Assembly (NCBI GenBank): GCA_964399035.1 | Contig: CAYNPH010000089.1 | Coordinates: forward strand, 1-40,782 | DNA from: WAOL01 sp964399035 | GTDB taxonomy: Archaea; Thermoproteota; Thermoprotei_A; Sulfolobales; NBVN01 | Reading direction: 5' to 3' | DNA: 40,782 bases | Part shown: piece by piece, positions 31,328-40,712 of the stretch | Position numbering within the stretch: the first letter of the stretch is position 1 | How the letters are laid out: each line of letters starts with the position of its first letter | Translations under genes and position numbers: made by a program | Notes under the pieces: generated by a model | Told to the model about the DNA's origin: nothing | Databases searched by the model: none | What the model saw: only the letters and a program-made list of their open reading frames with translations

Positions 31328-31987
31328 CTAACCTTTAATTTGTGATGCTTCCTCATACCTCCGCCTGAACCTAACTAGTACGGTCTTGACATAATAGATC
31401 TTCCTTCTATGCTTAGGAAGAAACCACCTTATAGGAAAATCGAATGACTTAACAACCTCGAATGTTGACCCGGACTCGTGCGCGACCCTAGACAGAATGT
31501 TGAAGAGGCCCCTACTCACTTTATGAAGGGAGTACACGGTTTTACAAATCGATAGTGCTGCCTTAATGAAGTCCACATCGGCTCCCCTTAAGTGAACGCC
31601 GAAGGGAGGGTTCATGACCACAGTGCATGTACGTACCTCCCGAATGGGGATTGACTCCCTTATGTCCCCTGCAATGAAGCTTACGGGAACGCTTACACGA
31701 GGCTCCAAGAAATCCTTAGCCTCGCCTAAGGCATCGTAGTCAATATCGACGCAAACAACATGACTCGCCTCCAGTAATGCGGCACCGTAAGACAGCCTGC
31801 CAGTACCGCATCCTAAATCGAATACTAGCTTACTGCTTAAGTCATTAGTCATATACGCTAACCACAACATGTCAGCAGCAATGTTAGAGGGCGTAATGTA
31901 CTGCTCCAACGTTTCCGATGGGCTACTAAACTTAGGTACCGCCTCAATTTCACGCTCAAGCTCCTTCTTCCTCAGGGAGATCACCAA
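31328..31987 (-). CDS. METTL5-like N6-adenine RNA methyltransferase
   Basis: 219 residues. LEQYITPSNIAADMLWLAY followed by motif I VFDLGCGTGRLSYGAALL, motif II VVCVDIDYDAL, motif IV NPPFGVHLRGADVDFI and VYSLHK. This is the METTL5/COG2263 pattern; the eukaryotic member methylates an adenine in 18S rRNA, so 16S rRNA is the likely target here. It overlaps the Dph2 stop by 7 bp, with TTG 31987 or GTG 31984 as start. The C-terminus is basic (FRRRYEEASQIKG). Confidence 0.9.
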   Translation of the reverse strand: MVISLRKKELEREIEAVPKFSSPSETLEQYITPSNIAADMLWLAYMTNDLSSKLVFDLGCGTGRLSYGAALLEASHVVCVDIDYDALGEAKDFLEPRVSVPVSFIAGDIRESIPIREVRTCTVVMNPPFGVHLRGADVDFIKAALSICKTVYSLHKVSRGLFNILSRVAHESGSTFEVVKSFDFPIRWFLPKHRRKIYYVKTVLVRFRRRYEEASQIKG

Positions 31988-33000
31988 GGAAACCTATAGG
32001 AGTGAAGTTTCCCCAAAACGTAAAGTGCTTCCCCAGGAGTCAGGACAGGCTTATGGTAATCTGACAAGTCATCTATAGGTAGGCGGGGACAGGATGTAAC
32101 TACAATCGAGTCCACGTGAGGGTTATCTAGGTTAGCCAACGTTGCACCGGTCAAGTACGTGCACCTCGCAATGAAGTGCTTCCCACCCTTAGCCATGATA
32201 GCCTGCTTCACTGCGCTAACTATGTCAGGTCTATACTGGCCGGCAACGCCAGCGATGATTAGCCAATTACTAGCTTTATTGGCTAAGAAAATCTTACCAA
32301 ACCTTACCTTTAGAACCCTCCTAACAGTTTCAGTCATATCAACGTAAGTACATCTGTAGGGATCCACTTTAAAAACAGGCTTTAAACCTTCAAGTGATAT
32401 ACCTGCTCCCAGTGAGTGGAAGGAACCTCCGGAAACCATGATAACGGCGTCAACACTACTTGACAGCATTGCTATGTCAGGGTAAGTACATCCAAATGCA
32501 AGAGATTTTCTCTTATTATTAACCACGGTAATCCCATGCGTCATTAAGAACTTTCTAATAGTTCCATAGAGATTCTTATGTTGCTGAGTCACGTAAAGAA
32601 GAACCCTCCTTAATTTTCTTTCCTTTAAGTCCCTAGTAAGTTCTTTTAATACTTCCTCAGGTAATTCAGACTCGTACACTACGTCCTCAAACACTACGTT
32701 CCTCGGAGGCTCCCAGAGAGGGTATCTGTCGTGACCAAAATGTATGACTAAATTATATTCCCTAACAATTCCAAGGTCAAGTAAGCATGACCCAAAATTT
32801 GGTGATGCATCAACGTCCACCTCAGAGCCATTAGCCTTAGCTAGGATGGCTTCCACCACCCGTGTCGCGCAGGGTTTAAATCCCTCAGGTATTTGAATAA
32901 GGATCTTCTTAGCGTTCTGCATCTTAGATAATGTACTCTCTCTTAATGTGAAAATGTGATTCCCGCATTTCGTAAGACGTAGTTTTTTATCTGTGACCAT
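31981..33000 (-). CDS. dph2: Diphthamide synthesis enzyme Dph2
   Basis: 339 residues with three pseudo-repeat domains carrying the radical-SAM-like cluster Cys: NFGSCLLD, LAFGCTYPD and VTSCPRLPIDD. QIPEGFKP near the N-terminus and FHSLGAG are also typical. Dph2 transfers the 3-amino-3-carboxypropyl group of SAM onto the His of elongation factor aEF2. ATG two bases after the uL16 stop. Archaeal Dph2 is a homodimer, so no Dph1 is needed. Confidence 0.94.
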   Translation of the reverse strand: MVTDKKLRLTKCGNHIFTLRESTLSKMQNAKKILIQIPEGFKPCATRVVEAILAKANGSEVDVDASPNFGSCLLDLGIVREYNLVIHFGHDRYPLWEPPRNVVFEDVVYESELPEEVLKELTRDLKERKLRRVLLYVTQQHKNLYGTIRKFLMTHGITVVNNKRKSLAFGCTYPDIAMLSSSVDAVIMVSGGSFHSLGAGISLEGLKPVFKVDPYRCTYVDMTETVRRVLKVRFGKIFLANKASNWLIIAGVAGQYRPDIVSAVKQAIMAKGGKHFIARCTYLTGATLANLDNPHVDSIVVTSCPRLPIDDLSDYHKPVLTPGEALYVLGKLHSYRFPW

Positions 33001-33001
33001 C

Positions 33002-33517
33002 CTAAGAAGACGTCTTCAATTCCTTTATAACTATCCTAGCGTTAATCCCTAGCTTATCCTTCAGACGCCGTAAGGCTTCCTTAGCTTGAGGTATTGCGGA
33101 ACGTGGTATCCTGACCTCAGCTATCACACTACCGAACTTGACGCGCGCCGCGGTCCCTATGGGTTTCCCGAAGGCCTGCCTCATACCATCCTGAAGCCTG
33201 TCGGCTCCGGCGAAAGCCATCATTTTATTTTCACGGAGCACGTGATGTGGATACTGTCTAATTATTAGCAAGTAATTATCGTCACCAACATTTTTTGATA
33301 AGTACTTGTTAGCCATTACACGTCCCGCTTCTAGTGCGTTATGCCTGATTTGAGCGAACTCAAGTGACACGAGTTCTAACACGACATCGAAGTCTCCGTA
33401 GGGATTACCCATGACGAACTTGCTTATTTTTGGTTGCGGTATACCATCTATGTACTCTTTCCTAGTATAGGGAGGTTTCTTCAGCTCCTTATAGCACCTT
33501 GCTGGGCGTAGTGGCAT
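33002..33517 (-). CDS. rpl10e: Large-subunit ribosomal protein uL16 (L10e)
   Basis: 171 residues: MPLRPARCYKELKKPPYTRKEYIDGIPQPKI at the start, RHNALEAGRVMANKYL, YPHHVLRENKMMAFAGADRLQDGMRQAFGKPIGTAARV and the C-terminal helix. uL16 sits near the P-site finger of the 50S subunit. ATG with GGTG upstream, and TATA-like CCTTATATACG about 40 bp before. First gene of the uL16-Dph2-METTL5 transcript. Confidence 0.97.
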   Translation of the reverse strand: MPLRPARCYKELKKPPYTRKEYIDGIPQPKISKFVMGNPYGDFDVVLELVSLEFAQIRHNALEAGRVMANKYLSKNVGDDNYLLIIRQYPHHVLRENKMMAFAGADRLQDGMRQAFGKPIGTAARVKFGSVIAEVRIPRSAIPQAKEALRRLKDKLGINARIVIKELKTSS

Positions 33518-33600
33518 TCTATCAGCACCTATGGTGTAGGGAGGAAAGACGTATATAAGGATTTACCACGTGCGGGATTGATAGCAAGCCTAAGAGCAGG

Positions 33601-34314
33601 CTACTCTGCTTTTTGGTTAATTTTATGGATAATTCTCTTCAGAAGCTTATATATCGCCGTACATTCAGGGATACTCATGTTCGACCTGAACAACACGTGT
33701 TTCAGCGCTATTACTCCCCGCTCATCGCCTGTAGCTTCTCGAATGATATCTAAGTACCTTCTTATGGCTTGAAGCACGTGCTGACCGCAGTAATCTTTTC
33801 TTCGTCTGTAGGGTATTTCTCTGATTCTGTTGACTTCGTACAGATATAGAGCGACTGCATGGGAGAGATTAAGGACATTGTACTCGCTTCCTGTATCTAT
33901 GGTTGAAATGATATCGCATTGCCGTAGCTCGTCCCTCGTTAACCCAGTGCTTTCTCTACCGAAAACTAACGCGATTAGTCCTTGCCTCGGTATTACGTGG
34001 GGAAGATCCTCTATCCATACTCCCTGCCGCAAAACATCTCCCTCTAGATTCAGCTTTGCCGTAGTACACACGCTAATTAACGCGTTCGAGATACACTCGG
34101 TTAATGACTCAGCGACTCTCACTTTATCTATGCTATCTTTTGCCCTAGCTGCGAACTCTAGGACTTCATTATCACGGATATTGAACTGGGGATTCACGAC
34201 GCATATTTCATCAACGTTAAAGTTTTTTGCTAGCCTTAATATGAAGCCAAAATTTATCTTTCCCTCAGGAGACACCAAGACAAGCCGTATCCTGAGGTTC
34301 CCCTCGCGATCCAT
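33601..34314 (-). CDS. trmJ: TrmJ-type tRNA 2'-O-methyltransferase
   Basis: 237 residues. SPOUT methyltransferase: VLVSPEGKINFGFILRLAKNF, FGRESTGLTRDEL and the knot YNVLNLSHAVALYLYE bind SAM; the C-terminal helical part (HVLQAIRRYLDIIRE..KHVLFRSNMSIPECTAIYKLLKRI) is the TrmJ dimer domain. Archaeal TrmJ methylates the ribose of C32 in the anticodon loop. ATG with GAGGA. It stands alone, with 83 bp to uL16 and 90 bp to DUF655. Confidence 0.92.
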   Translation of the reverse strand: MDREGNLRIRLVLVSPEGKINFGFILRLAKNFNVDEICVVNPQFNIRDNEVLEFAARAKDSIDKVRVAESLTECISNALISVCTTAKLNLEGDVLRQGVWIEDLPHVIPRQGLIALVFGRESTGLTRDELRQCDIISTIDTGSEYNVLNLSHAVALYLYEVNRIREIPYRRRKDYCGQHVLQAIRRYLDIIREATGDERGVIALKHVLFRSNMSIPECTAIYKLLKRIIHKINQKAE

Positions 34315-34404
34315 TCCTCAGCAGTCCCCCAGCGCATTTCCCCTTATGAAGTAAGGAAGTGATGAGCGGTTCTATTGCTCTGAATACCTAAAGTACAGTA
34401 TTCT

Positions 34405-35067
34405 CTAAGAGTATCCAAGCATCTTATATATGCGTTGCAGGTACCCTATCACGACAGCGTGCTTAACATTAGGGGGTGGATTGACGAAGAGATAGTAGCG
34501 TTCCTCGCCTTTAAGTTCGCTGAGTAACCTATCAACAATAACTGCTACTGGGTCAGTTATCTTACCGCGTTCCTTAAGATCTTCAAAGGACTCGAAACTC
34601 TTTTTCTTTCGCTCTTCTAGCAGGGTCCACATGGTTTTCTTACCAATCCCTGGGAGAAGCTCTAGTGAGTGAAGTTTAATCGTGAGAGGCGCGGCTATGT
34701 TAAAGAATGTTACGAAGACTTTCTCTTTTTCCTGCACAATCTTCCTTAATGCCTCCGGTAGATATGAGCGGGCTACGCCACTAAGCTCCTCGTACGTTAT
34801 CGGCTCTCCCCACACGAAATCTACTTTATCTCTCAACTCCCTTAACCTAAAGCTCACACAAACCTTTTCTCCTTGCTTGATGCTTACCCCTGGCTTAGGG
34901 TAGAATTCTAAGAGCGTGAAGTATTTGTCACCAATTGCTTGAGCTATGGGTCGTGACCTGTGAGGAGGATGAGGATCTATGGGATTGCCCTCAGGCATAA
35001 AGTCAAGTACTATGGCGTAATCTTCCCTAGCTACTCTCTTATCACCCTTGCGGTACCTACTGCTCAT
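34405..35067 (-). CDS. DUF655 RNA-binding protein
   Basis: 220 residues from ATG 35067, with AGGTG upstream. An OB-like N-terminal domain (EDYAIVLDFMPEGNP, FTLLEFYPKPGVSIKQGEKVCVSF) precedes a helix-hairpin-helix region (LELLPGIGKKTMWTLLEERKKKSFESFEDLKERG). DUF655 follows Rpo4 and eL21 in many archaea and often precedes KsgA; here KsgA is absent and TrmJ follows instead. Role unknown, presumed nucleic-acid binding in ribosome biogenesis. Confidence 0.9.
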   Translation of the reverse strand: MSSRYRKGDKRVAREDYAIVLDFMPEGNPIDPHPPHRSRPIAQAIGDKYFTLLEFYPKPGVSIKQGEKVCVSFRLRELRDKVDFVWGEPITYEELSGVARSYLPEALRKIVQEKEKVFVTFFNIAAPLTIKLHSLELLPGIGKKTMWTLLEERKKKSFESFEDLKERGKITDPVAVIVDRLLSELKGEERYYLFVNPPPNVKHAVVIGYLQRIYKMLGYS

Positions 35068-35095
35068 CTTAAAACGCACCTATGAGTATTTACTC

Positions 35096-35431
35096 TCACT
35101 CTTCACGCTCTACGCAATAAGAAGCAGTTATGTCTAATATCTTTTTAATAGTTTCCTCGTCCAAGGGTTGCGGCTTTCTGTCGTAGATAACCCTAACCTC
35201 ATCGGGTGTTTCAGGAACAATGTTTGCAATCATTACGGCTGTTGCCTCATCTACCCCTAACTCGGTGAGTGCCTTAACAAGTTCTTCCGCTCGAGCGCAT
35301 TTATTGAATTTACGTACATAATCCTTTACTCTCAAAGCTAACTGGCTAAGGCCAACCTCTTTGCTCTCCAACTCCTCCAACACTTTCATCACGGTGCTGT
35401 AGGGTATATTGCGTGCTTCTTTTAGCTTCAT
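35096..35431 (-). CDS. rpo4: RNA polymerase subunit Rpo4 (RpoF)
   Basis: 111 residues of mostly helix: MKLKEARNIPYSTVMKVLEEL, LALRVKDYVRKFNKCARAEELVKALTELG, and the HRDC-like end DEATAVMIANIVPETPDEVRVIYDRKPQPLDEETIKKILDI. Rpo4 pairs with Rpo7 to form the stalk that meets RNA and TFE. It follows eL21 by 11 bp, the usual archaeal order. Confidence 0.95.
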   Translation of the reverse strand: MKLKEARNIPYSTVMKVLEELESKEVGLSQLALRVKDYVRKFNKCARAEELVKALTELGVDEATAVMIANIVPETPDEVRVIYDRKPQPLDEETIKKILDITASYCVEREE

Positions 35432-35441
35432 GGCTCCCCCA

Positions 35442-35741
35442 TCACGCAGGTGCGGGTCTTAAGTGCTCAGGTAGGAGTATTAACTCCTTTCTCTTGTTCC
35501 CTAGGTAAACCTCCACGATGTAGGCTCTCCCTCGCTTGCCTACGATTGTCCCCACTTTCCCAACGTATCTCCTGTGAGGTAACGTGTTATGGATTGCCGG
35601 GTTAGGTTTTATGTATACTTTATCACCTTCCTTGTATTCATGCATTATTAGACTTAGTGGCGGTATAGCTCCGCGCTCCCTTATTCTCTTCCTGTATACC
35701 TTCCTAGTCCTGTTTCTTGGTCCCCTTGATGCCTTAACCAC
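35442..35741 (-). CDS. rpl21e: Large-subunit ribosomal protein eL21
   Basis: 99 residues from GTG 35741 (AGGTG six bases upstream), giving MVKASRGPRNRTRKVYRK, the usual eL21 opening; a GTG at 35750 would add three residues. GDKVYIKPNPAIHNTLPHRRYVGKVGTIVGKRGRAYIVEV is the SH3-like core. First gene of the eL21-Rpo4-DUF655 group. Confidence 0.96.
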   Translation of the reverse strand: MVKASRGPRNRTRKVYRKRIRERGAIPPLSLIMHEYKEGDKVYIKPNPAIHNTLPHRRYVGKVGTIVGKRGRAYIVEVYLGNKRKELILLPEHLRPAPA

Positions 35742-35793
35742 TTCGAGCACCTAAAACTCACTGGTACGTCCGCCTTATAAACGTTGACAAAAG

Positions 35794-37125
35794 CTAACAG
35801 TTGTCCGTGACCTTATCGCTACAATATGTGAGCACGTCAAGATAAAGCACGTGTAATTCTTTTCCTAGGACCTCAGAGAATGAGGGTGAGGTTCTGCCTT
35901 CATCCCCGTGCACAAGTTCCTTAACATAGAGCCCTCCCTCACAGTGGATTAGTATTTCGCACGTGTATTTCCCGAGAGTTCTTCCCTTAACGGCGTAGAC
36001 CCTTCTCACACGTTCGATGTTGGCGCGTCGGCGTAGTACTCTTCGAGGTGTTCTCTGACGGACCTCAACGTCCTTAAACTTATGTTCTAAGGTACTGATG
36101 TCATTCTTGGTGAGACCTGAAGGAGAATACGCTATGACCCTATATACCTTAGGAGAGATCCTCTCCTTAATCTCCTGGACCACTCGGTACGGTACGTAGG
36201 AACTTAACTTTATGATCACCCACGGTGGAGTTGAGGCTTCAACCTCTGCGACCTTCAAATTAACAGCCCTTCTGCGCGGCACTTTGAGTTCTAGGACAAG
36301 AGGTCTTCCGGACCCCAGCATGCGGGCGTCAGCGTCTTCCCTGCCAGCCGCGTGAAGCTTTAGTTCCCCTGCGTTATATATTCGTGTGATCTTCCTGCAG
36401 GACTCCTCGATAGACAACTCATAGTACTTGACACCTCCCTCTCCTATCCATTCCATTTGAGATATGAATCTACCTAACTTCACATAGTTACCAAGTATGT
36501 ACAGGGGTTGTGGTTGAACATTTACGGAGAGTGAGTCTAGATCCAAAAGCACCACAGCATCGTAATGCTTAAAGTCCGGTTGTATCCCTGTTAATAATTG
36601 TATCCTCTTCCCGACTTCTCTCTTAAGTTCCCTTGACACGGACTCCCAGTGCTCTATGCCTAAATCCATTGCTAGGTTCTGCTCCCTTAACTCAATGTCC
36701 GACCCGGACTTAACCCCAACAACGAAGGATTTTGACTCTAGGTTCTTAAGTTCCTGGGCCGCAATTAATGCTGCTTCGGATATGAAACGATCAAGGACGT
36801 TATTACATATGGCGCATGGCGCGCAGCGTTCTCCTGTTTCCTTGTTCTCGCGGCGAGAGTAGCTACGTGCCAGCTCCGTGAAGGGATAACACGCATTCCT
36901 GGCTAGCTTAAGTATGCAGGATCTGGCTTCTTCATCACCTGTCTTTGCCCGACTATGAAGTATCATGGAAAGCAGGATCTTTATGCTTCTACCCCTTTCC
37001 GCATTAGTAAGTCCTCTCCCTAAGTTGGCGAAGAGCCTACCTAGGCACCTATCGCATAGGGGAACCTTCAATAGCGCCTCCAGCGCTTTGCTGAGTAGCT
37101 CGTTCTCCCTGCCCTTAGAATCCAC
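35794..37125 (-). CDS. pus10: tRNA pseudouridine synthase Pus10
   Basis: 443 residues. N-terminal zinc/THUMP-like part with CDRCLGR and CAPCAIC, then the catalytic domain with AAGREDADARMLGSGRPLVLEL (catalytic Asp in G-R-E-D), and the C-terminal VYAVKGRTLGKYTCEILIHCEGGLYVKELVHGDEGRTSPSFSEVLG. It makes pseudouridine 54 and 55 in tRNA. GTG start overlapping the SRP54 end by 11 bp. Confidence 0.96.
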   Translation of the reverse strand: MDSKGRENELLSKALEALLKVPLCDRCLGRLFANLGRGLTNAERGRSIKILLSMILHSRAKTGDEEARSCILKLARNACYPFTELARSYSRRENKETGERCAPCAICNNVLDRFISEAALIAAQELKNLESKSFVVGVKSGSDIELREQNLAMDLGIEHWESVSRELKREVGKRIQLLTGIQPDFKHYDAVVLLDLDSLSVNVQPQPLYILGNYVKLGRFISQMEWIGEGGVKYYELSIEESCRKITRIYNAGELKLHAAGREDADARMLGSGRPLVLELKVPRRRAVNLKVAEVEASTPPWVIIKLSSYVPYRVVQEIKERISPKVYRVIAYSPSGLTKNDISTLEHKFKDVEVRQRTPRRVLRRRANIERVRRVYAVKGRTLGKYTCEILIHCEGGLYVKELVHGDEGRTSPSFSEVLGKELHVLYLDVLTYCSDKVTDNC

Positions 37126-38452
37126 CTTTTATCCCCAGTTTCCTCAGTATCCCCTTCTTCCTCTTAATGTTCTTCAGCATCCTCCTAGTGTTTTCGTAGT
37201 ATGCGAGAAGCTCCCTCACGTCCTCCGGTCTAGTGCCTGAGCCTAAGGCTATTCTCTTTATCCTCCGCCTATCGATTATTGATGGGTTGTCCAGTTCCTC
37301 GTAAGTCATTGATTCCATAATGTGTAGCCACTTATCCATTTTTTCTTCAGACAACCTAAGCTTCTCATCGTCTAAGGGCATCATAGCGAGACCGGGGATC
37401 ATCTGAAGTACCTTACGCAGTGGACCCATCTTCTTTAGTGACTTAATCTGGGCGTACATGTCGCGTAGCGTAAGTCTACCAGTTAATATTGCCTTTTCAA
37501 AACGCTTCTCTAGTTCAGCACTCTCCTCGAGAGCCCTAAACTTCTCAAGCAATGTCTCCAAGTCGCCTAGACCGAGTAACCTAGCGACGAATTTCCTAGG
37601 GCTGAAAGGTTCTAGATCCTCTATTTTCTCCCCGTCCCCTATGAACTTTATGCGTGCCCCAGTCACTGAGACCGCAGATATAGCGCCGCCTCCCTTGGCG
37701 GTACCGTCTAACTTAGTGATTATTATTGAGCCTATGGGAGTTTTTTCGTGGAACCTCCTAGCAAGGTCGTAGGCTTTCTGTCCTAGGTAGGCGTCAATAA
37801 CGAGAATTACTTCGTCAGGGTTTATCGCGTCGGCAAGCTCACGCATCTCCCTAAGTAATTCTTCCTCCTCACCGTAACCATGCCTTCCAGCAGTGTCTAC
37901 GATTATTACGTTCACTCCTTCACCGAGTAATTTCCTCACACCTCGCCTTGCAATGCCTACAGGGTCCTTGGAATCGCGTTCTCCGTAGAACGGAACGCCT
38001 ATCTGCTCGGCTAATTGCTTGAGCTGATCGTATGCTGCGGGACGATATGTGTCAGTCGTTAATAACCCGACCCTATACCCGCGCCGCTTGTAAAAGTATG
38101 CTAGTTTCCCTGCTGTAGTGGTCTTACCGCTCCCCTGGATTCCGACTAGCATCATAATCCATGGTAGCTTTTTGGGCAGGATCTCGGGAGCCTCCCCTCC
38201 AAAAAGTTCAACTAGGCTATCATATACTATCTTAATAAACCACTCACGTCTCAGTACTCCTGGCGGCGGCTCTGACTCTAGGGCACGCTCCTTGATTCTT
38301 CGCGTTAGCTCCAGTACTACACGTACGTTAACATCGGCGCTGATCAGCGTTTTCTGTAGTTCCTTGATGAATTGATTTACGGCTTCCTCATACTTCCCCT
38401 TACCTTTCAGGAAGCTGGCTACGGCGCTTCGTAGTCGCTCTAGTCCCTTCAT
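37115..38452 (-). CDS. srp54: Signal recognition particle protein SRP54
   Basis: 445 residues. N domain 1-95, G domain with P-loop GIQGSGKT (104-111), DTAGRHG, and TKLDGTAKGG, then the M domain (about 300-430: RLTLRDMYAQIKSLKKMGPLRKVLQMIPG and IKRIALGSGTRPEDVREL, the helix-turn-helix that binds SRP RNA). It targets nascent membrane and secreted proteins to the translocon. ATG overlaps the aIF5A stop as ATGA. The SRP RNA gene is not in this window. Confidence 0.98.
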   Translation of the reverse strand: MKGLERLRSAVASFLKGKGKYEEAVNQFIKELQKTLISADVNVRVVLELTRRIKERALESEPPPGVLRREWFIKIVYDSLVELFGGEAPEILPKKLPWIMMLVGIQGSGKTTTAGKLAYFYKRRGYRVGLLTTDTYRPAAYDQLKQLAEQIGVPFYGERDSKDPVGIARRGVRKLLGEGVNVIIVDTAGRHGYGEEEELLREMRELADAINPDEVILVIDAYLGQKAYDLARRFHEKTPIGSIIITKLDGTAKGGGAISAVSVTGARIKFIGDGEKIEDLEPFSPRKFVARLLGLGDLETLLEKFRALEESAELEKRFEKAILTGRLTLRDMYAQIKSLKKMGPLRKVLQMIPGLAMMPLDDEKLRLSEEKMDKWLHIMESMTYEELDNPSIIDRRRIKRIALGSGTRPEDVRELLAYYENTRRMLKNIKRKKGILRKLGIKGGF

Positions 38453-38856
38453 TTGGCTCCCTTAAGCACTCTCATGATTTTCCTTCTACCCATAACAACC
38501 CAATACTCGACCTCAGCACCCGGCTCAAGTTTCGCACGTATGTCCTCTTCACTTGGCATGTCAACCTCGAATGTTTCGTATGTTTCGAGATCCATTAACT
38601 GAACGGTGTCCCCGGTCACAGCTATTACCTGGGCGTTCCTTTTGTCAATTATTGGGACCTCAACCCTCTGGCTCACAGGGGCAACTAAAGTCCTCTTATT
38701 TCCGGTGAATATCCCTATAGCAACCACGTGCGCCTTAGCACTACCGTGCTTACCGGTCTTAGCCTTACTCATCTCAACGATTCTGCACGGCTCGCCATTT
38801 ATTACAATGAAGTTCCCTACTTTCAAGCTTCCAAGTTCAGCGTACATCGTGCTCAT
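38449..38856 (-). CDS. eif5A: Translation factor aIF5A (hypusine-containing)
   Basis: 135 residues. The hypusine loop KTGKHGSAK places the modified Lys at 36. N-terminal SH3-like and C-terminal OB domains are complete. It relieves stalling at poly-proline and helps termination. TATA box GCTTAAAAATAG lies at 38891-38902 on the opposite strand reading, 35-45 bp before the ATG, so this is the head of the aIF5A-SRP54-Pus10 operon. Confidence 0.97.
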   Translation of the reverse strand: MSTMYAELGSLKVGNFIVINGEPCRIVEMSKAKTGKHGSAKAHVVAIGIFTGNKRTLVAPVSQRVEVPIIDKRNAQVIAVTGDTVQLMDLETYETFEVDMPSEEDIRAKLEPGAEVEYWVVMGRRKIMRVLKGAK

Positions 38857-38953
38857 GTAATCAACACCTCAAACCTTACCTTAGGTGTGAGCTTAAAAAT
38901 AGTTTTCAATGTCGACTGATGTACTAAGGTATTAACAATGTATAAGGTGATTA

Positions 38954-39048
38954 TGGCGCCGCGGCCGGGATTTGAACCCGGGTCACGGGCTCTCTGCGCG
39001 TGGGCCCTCGACAGGCCCGCATACTGGGCCGGGCTATACTACCGCGGC
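38954..39048 (-). tRNA. tRNA-Asp(GTC) with ~17-nt intron
   Basis: On the minus strand: acceptor GCCGCGG/CCGCGGC, D-arm GTATAGCCC, anticodon stem CGGGC/GCCCG, loop CTGTCGA with anticodon GTC, T-arm CCGGG-TTCAAAT-CCCGG, discriminator G, encoded CCA. About 17 extra bases lie in the loop near position 37/38. A TATA-like CCTTAATATACC is about 30 bp upstream. Confidence 0.94.
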
Positions 39049-39148
39049 ACCGCCAAGACCCTAATTTGTTAGGGGTATATTAAGGTTACTCTACCATCAA
39101 GCTAAATAATAGTGTTTGATCACATCATTAAGGTAGGAGGTGTTAGCG

Positions 39149-40609
39149 TTGCCAGACACGCGATTCGTGTACAATGACCTGGGTAGGGAGTTTGGACGGT
39201 GGTTTGACTGGATCATAGGGGCAGCAGAGATCTACGATTACGGTAGGTACCCTGTTAAGGGTATGGGTGTTTGGATGCCCTACGGGTTCCGTTTAAGAAG
39301 GTATGTTATTGAGTTACTGAGGGAAGTGCTCGATTCGAGGGGGCACGAGGAAATACTTCTCCCGTTGCTGATACCGGATTTTATCCTAGCGAAGGAGTCC
39401 GAGCACATACGTGGTTTTGAAGGGCAGGTATACTGGGTTACGCGGGGTGGCTTCGAAGAGCTTGACGTGAAGCTAGCATTAAGGCCTACGAGCGAGACAC
39501 CTCTGTCCTACATGGAGTCATTCTGGATTAAGAGCTACAAACAACTCCCTAAGAAGTACTACCAGATAGTCAGTATGTTTAGGTATGAAACCAAAGCGAC
39601 ACGTCCGATGCTACGTGTGAGGGAAGTTACGATGTTTAAGGAGGCACACACAGTGCATGAGGATTTCGACGATAGTGAGAGGCAGGTACTGGAGGCCATA
39701 GAGGCATACAAGGAGTTCTTCGACAGATTGGGCATTCCGTATGTCATATCGAAAAGGCCTGAGTGGGATAAGTTCGCTGGAGCCATATACACGATAGCGT
39801 TCGATACACTAATGCCTGACGGTAAGGCCCTTCAGATAGGGACTGTCCATAACTTGGGCCAGAACTTTACTAAGGTATTCGAGGTCAGGATTCAGAGAAG
39901 GGATCAGTCGATAGATTATGCTTGGCAAACATCGTACGGCGTCTCGGAGCGAGTGATAGCGTCATTAATAAGCGTGCACGGTGATTCCAAAGGGTTAAGA
40001 ATCCTGTACGAGATAGCGCCGATACAGGTCGTGATCATACCTATACCTGCGGGATCGAGTGAGGAGAAGGAAGCAGTGATTAAGGAAGCCCACACAATAC
40101 GCGAGAGGCTCCTAAAGGAGGGAATTAGAGCACATGTGGATGATGACCCGGATAGGACCCCGGGCGAGAAGTACAATATCTGGGAGATGAAGGGTGTGCC
40201 TATAAGGTTAGAGATAGGGCCTAAGGAGTTACGGGAGAGGACCGTCACGGTATTTAGAAGGGACAGGAAGGTAAGGGTGCGTGTAAAAATAGAGGAGCTT
40301 ACCGGCTTCATCAAGAGGTTAGGCAAGGAGATAGATGAAGAGCTGAAGAGGCAGGCATGGGAAAGGTTCAAGTCAAAAGTAAAGACATTCAACAACGTAG
40401 AGGATGCTAAGAAATTCTTCGAGCAGGACGTCGGAATAGTTGAGATCCCATGGTGTGGGAGGGAGGAATGCGCTAGTGAGGTCGCTGAAGCGCTCGGTGC
40501 GGATGCGCTAGGAACGCCCCTCGATAAGGACGTAGATGTCAGTGGCATGAAATGCCCTACATGCGGGGCGCCAGCCGTGGCACTAATGAGGTATGCTAAG
40601 AAGTACTGA
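39149..40609 (+). CDS. proS: Prolyl-tRNA synthetase (archaeal type)
   Basis: 486 residues from TTG 39149, eight bases after GGAGG; a GTG at 39140 overlaps that SD. Class II core with ALRPTSETPL, MFRYETKATRPMLRVREVTMFKEAHT (motif 2), GTVHNLGQNFTKVFEV, and motif 3 near TSYGVSERVIASLI. The anticodon-binding domain follows, then a C-terminal zinc domain (CGREEC and CPTC). It charges tRNA-Pro. It lacks the bacterial editing insertion, as expected. Confidence 0.98.
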   Translation: MPDTRFVYNDLGREFGRWFDWIIGAAEIYDYGRYPVKGMGVWMPYGFRLRRYVIELLREVLDSRGHEEILLPLLIPDFILAKESEHIRGFEGQVYWVTRGGFEELDVKLALRPTSETPLSYMESFWIKSYKQLPKKYYQIVSMFRYETKATRPMLRVREVTMFKEAHTVHEDFDDSERQVLEAIEAYKEFFDRLGIPYVISKRPEWDKFAGAIYTIAFDTLMPDGKALQIGTVHNLGQNFTKVFEVRIQRRDQSIDYAWQTSYGVSERVIASLISVHGDSKGLRILYEIAPIQVVIIPIPAGSSEEKEAVIKEAHTIRERLLKEGIRAHVDDDPDRTPGEKYNIWEMKGVPIRLEIGPKELRERTVTVFRRDRKVRVRVKIEELTGFIKRLGKEIDEELKRQAWERFKSKVKTFNNVEDAKKFFEQDVGIVEIPWCGREECASEVAEALGADALGTPLDKDVDVSGMKCPTCGAPAVALMRYAKKY

Positions 40610-40712
40610 GGCAAGAAGCTTTTTCGAGGGGACAGCTTACGCAGTCCATAGCACTTTATATGCGTAGTAAAGATTAAATATACGGTCTAAAGAGACCTAG
40701 AGGTGCAGGGTT

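Noticed and set aside
34359..34383. C/D box sRNA candidate (GTGATGA then CTGA 14 bases on)
   Set aside because: No C' box or final D box follows at the normal distance before the DUF655 gene, so a complete guide RNA cannot be supported.
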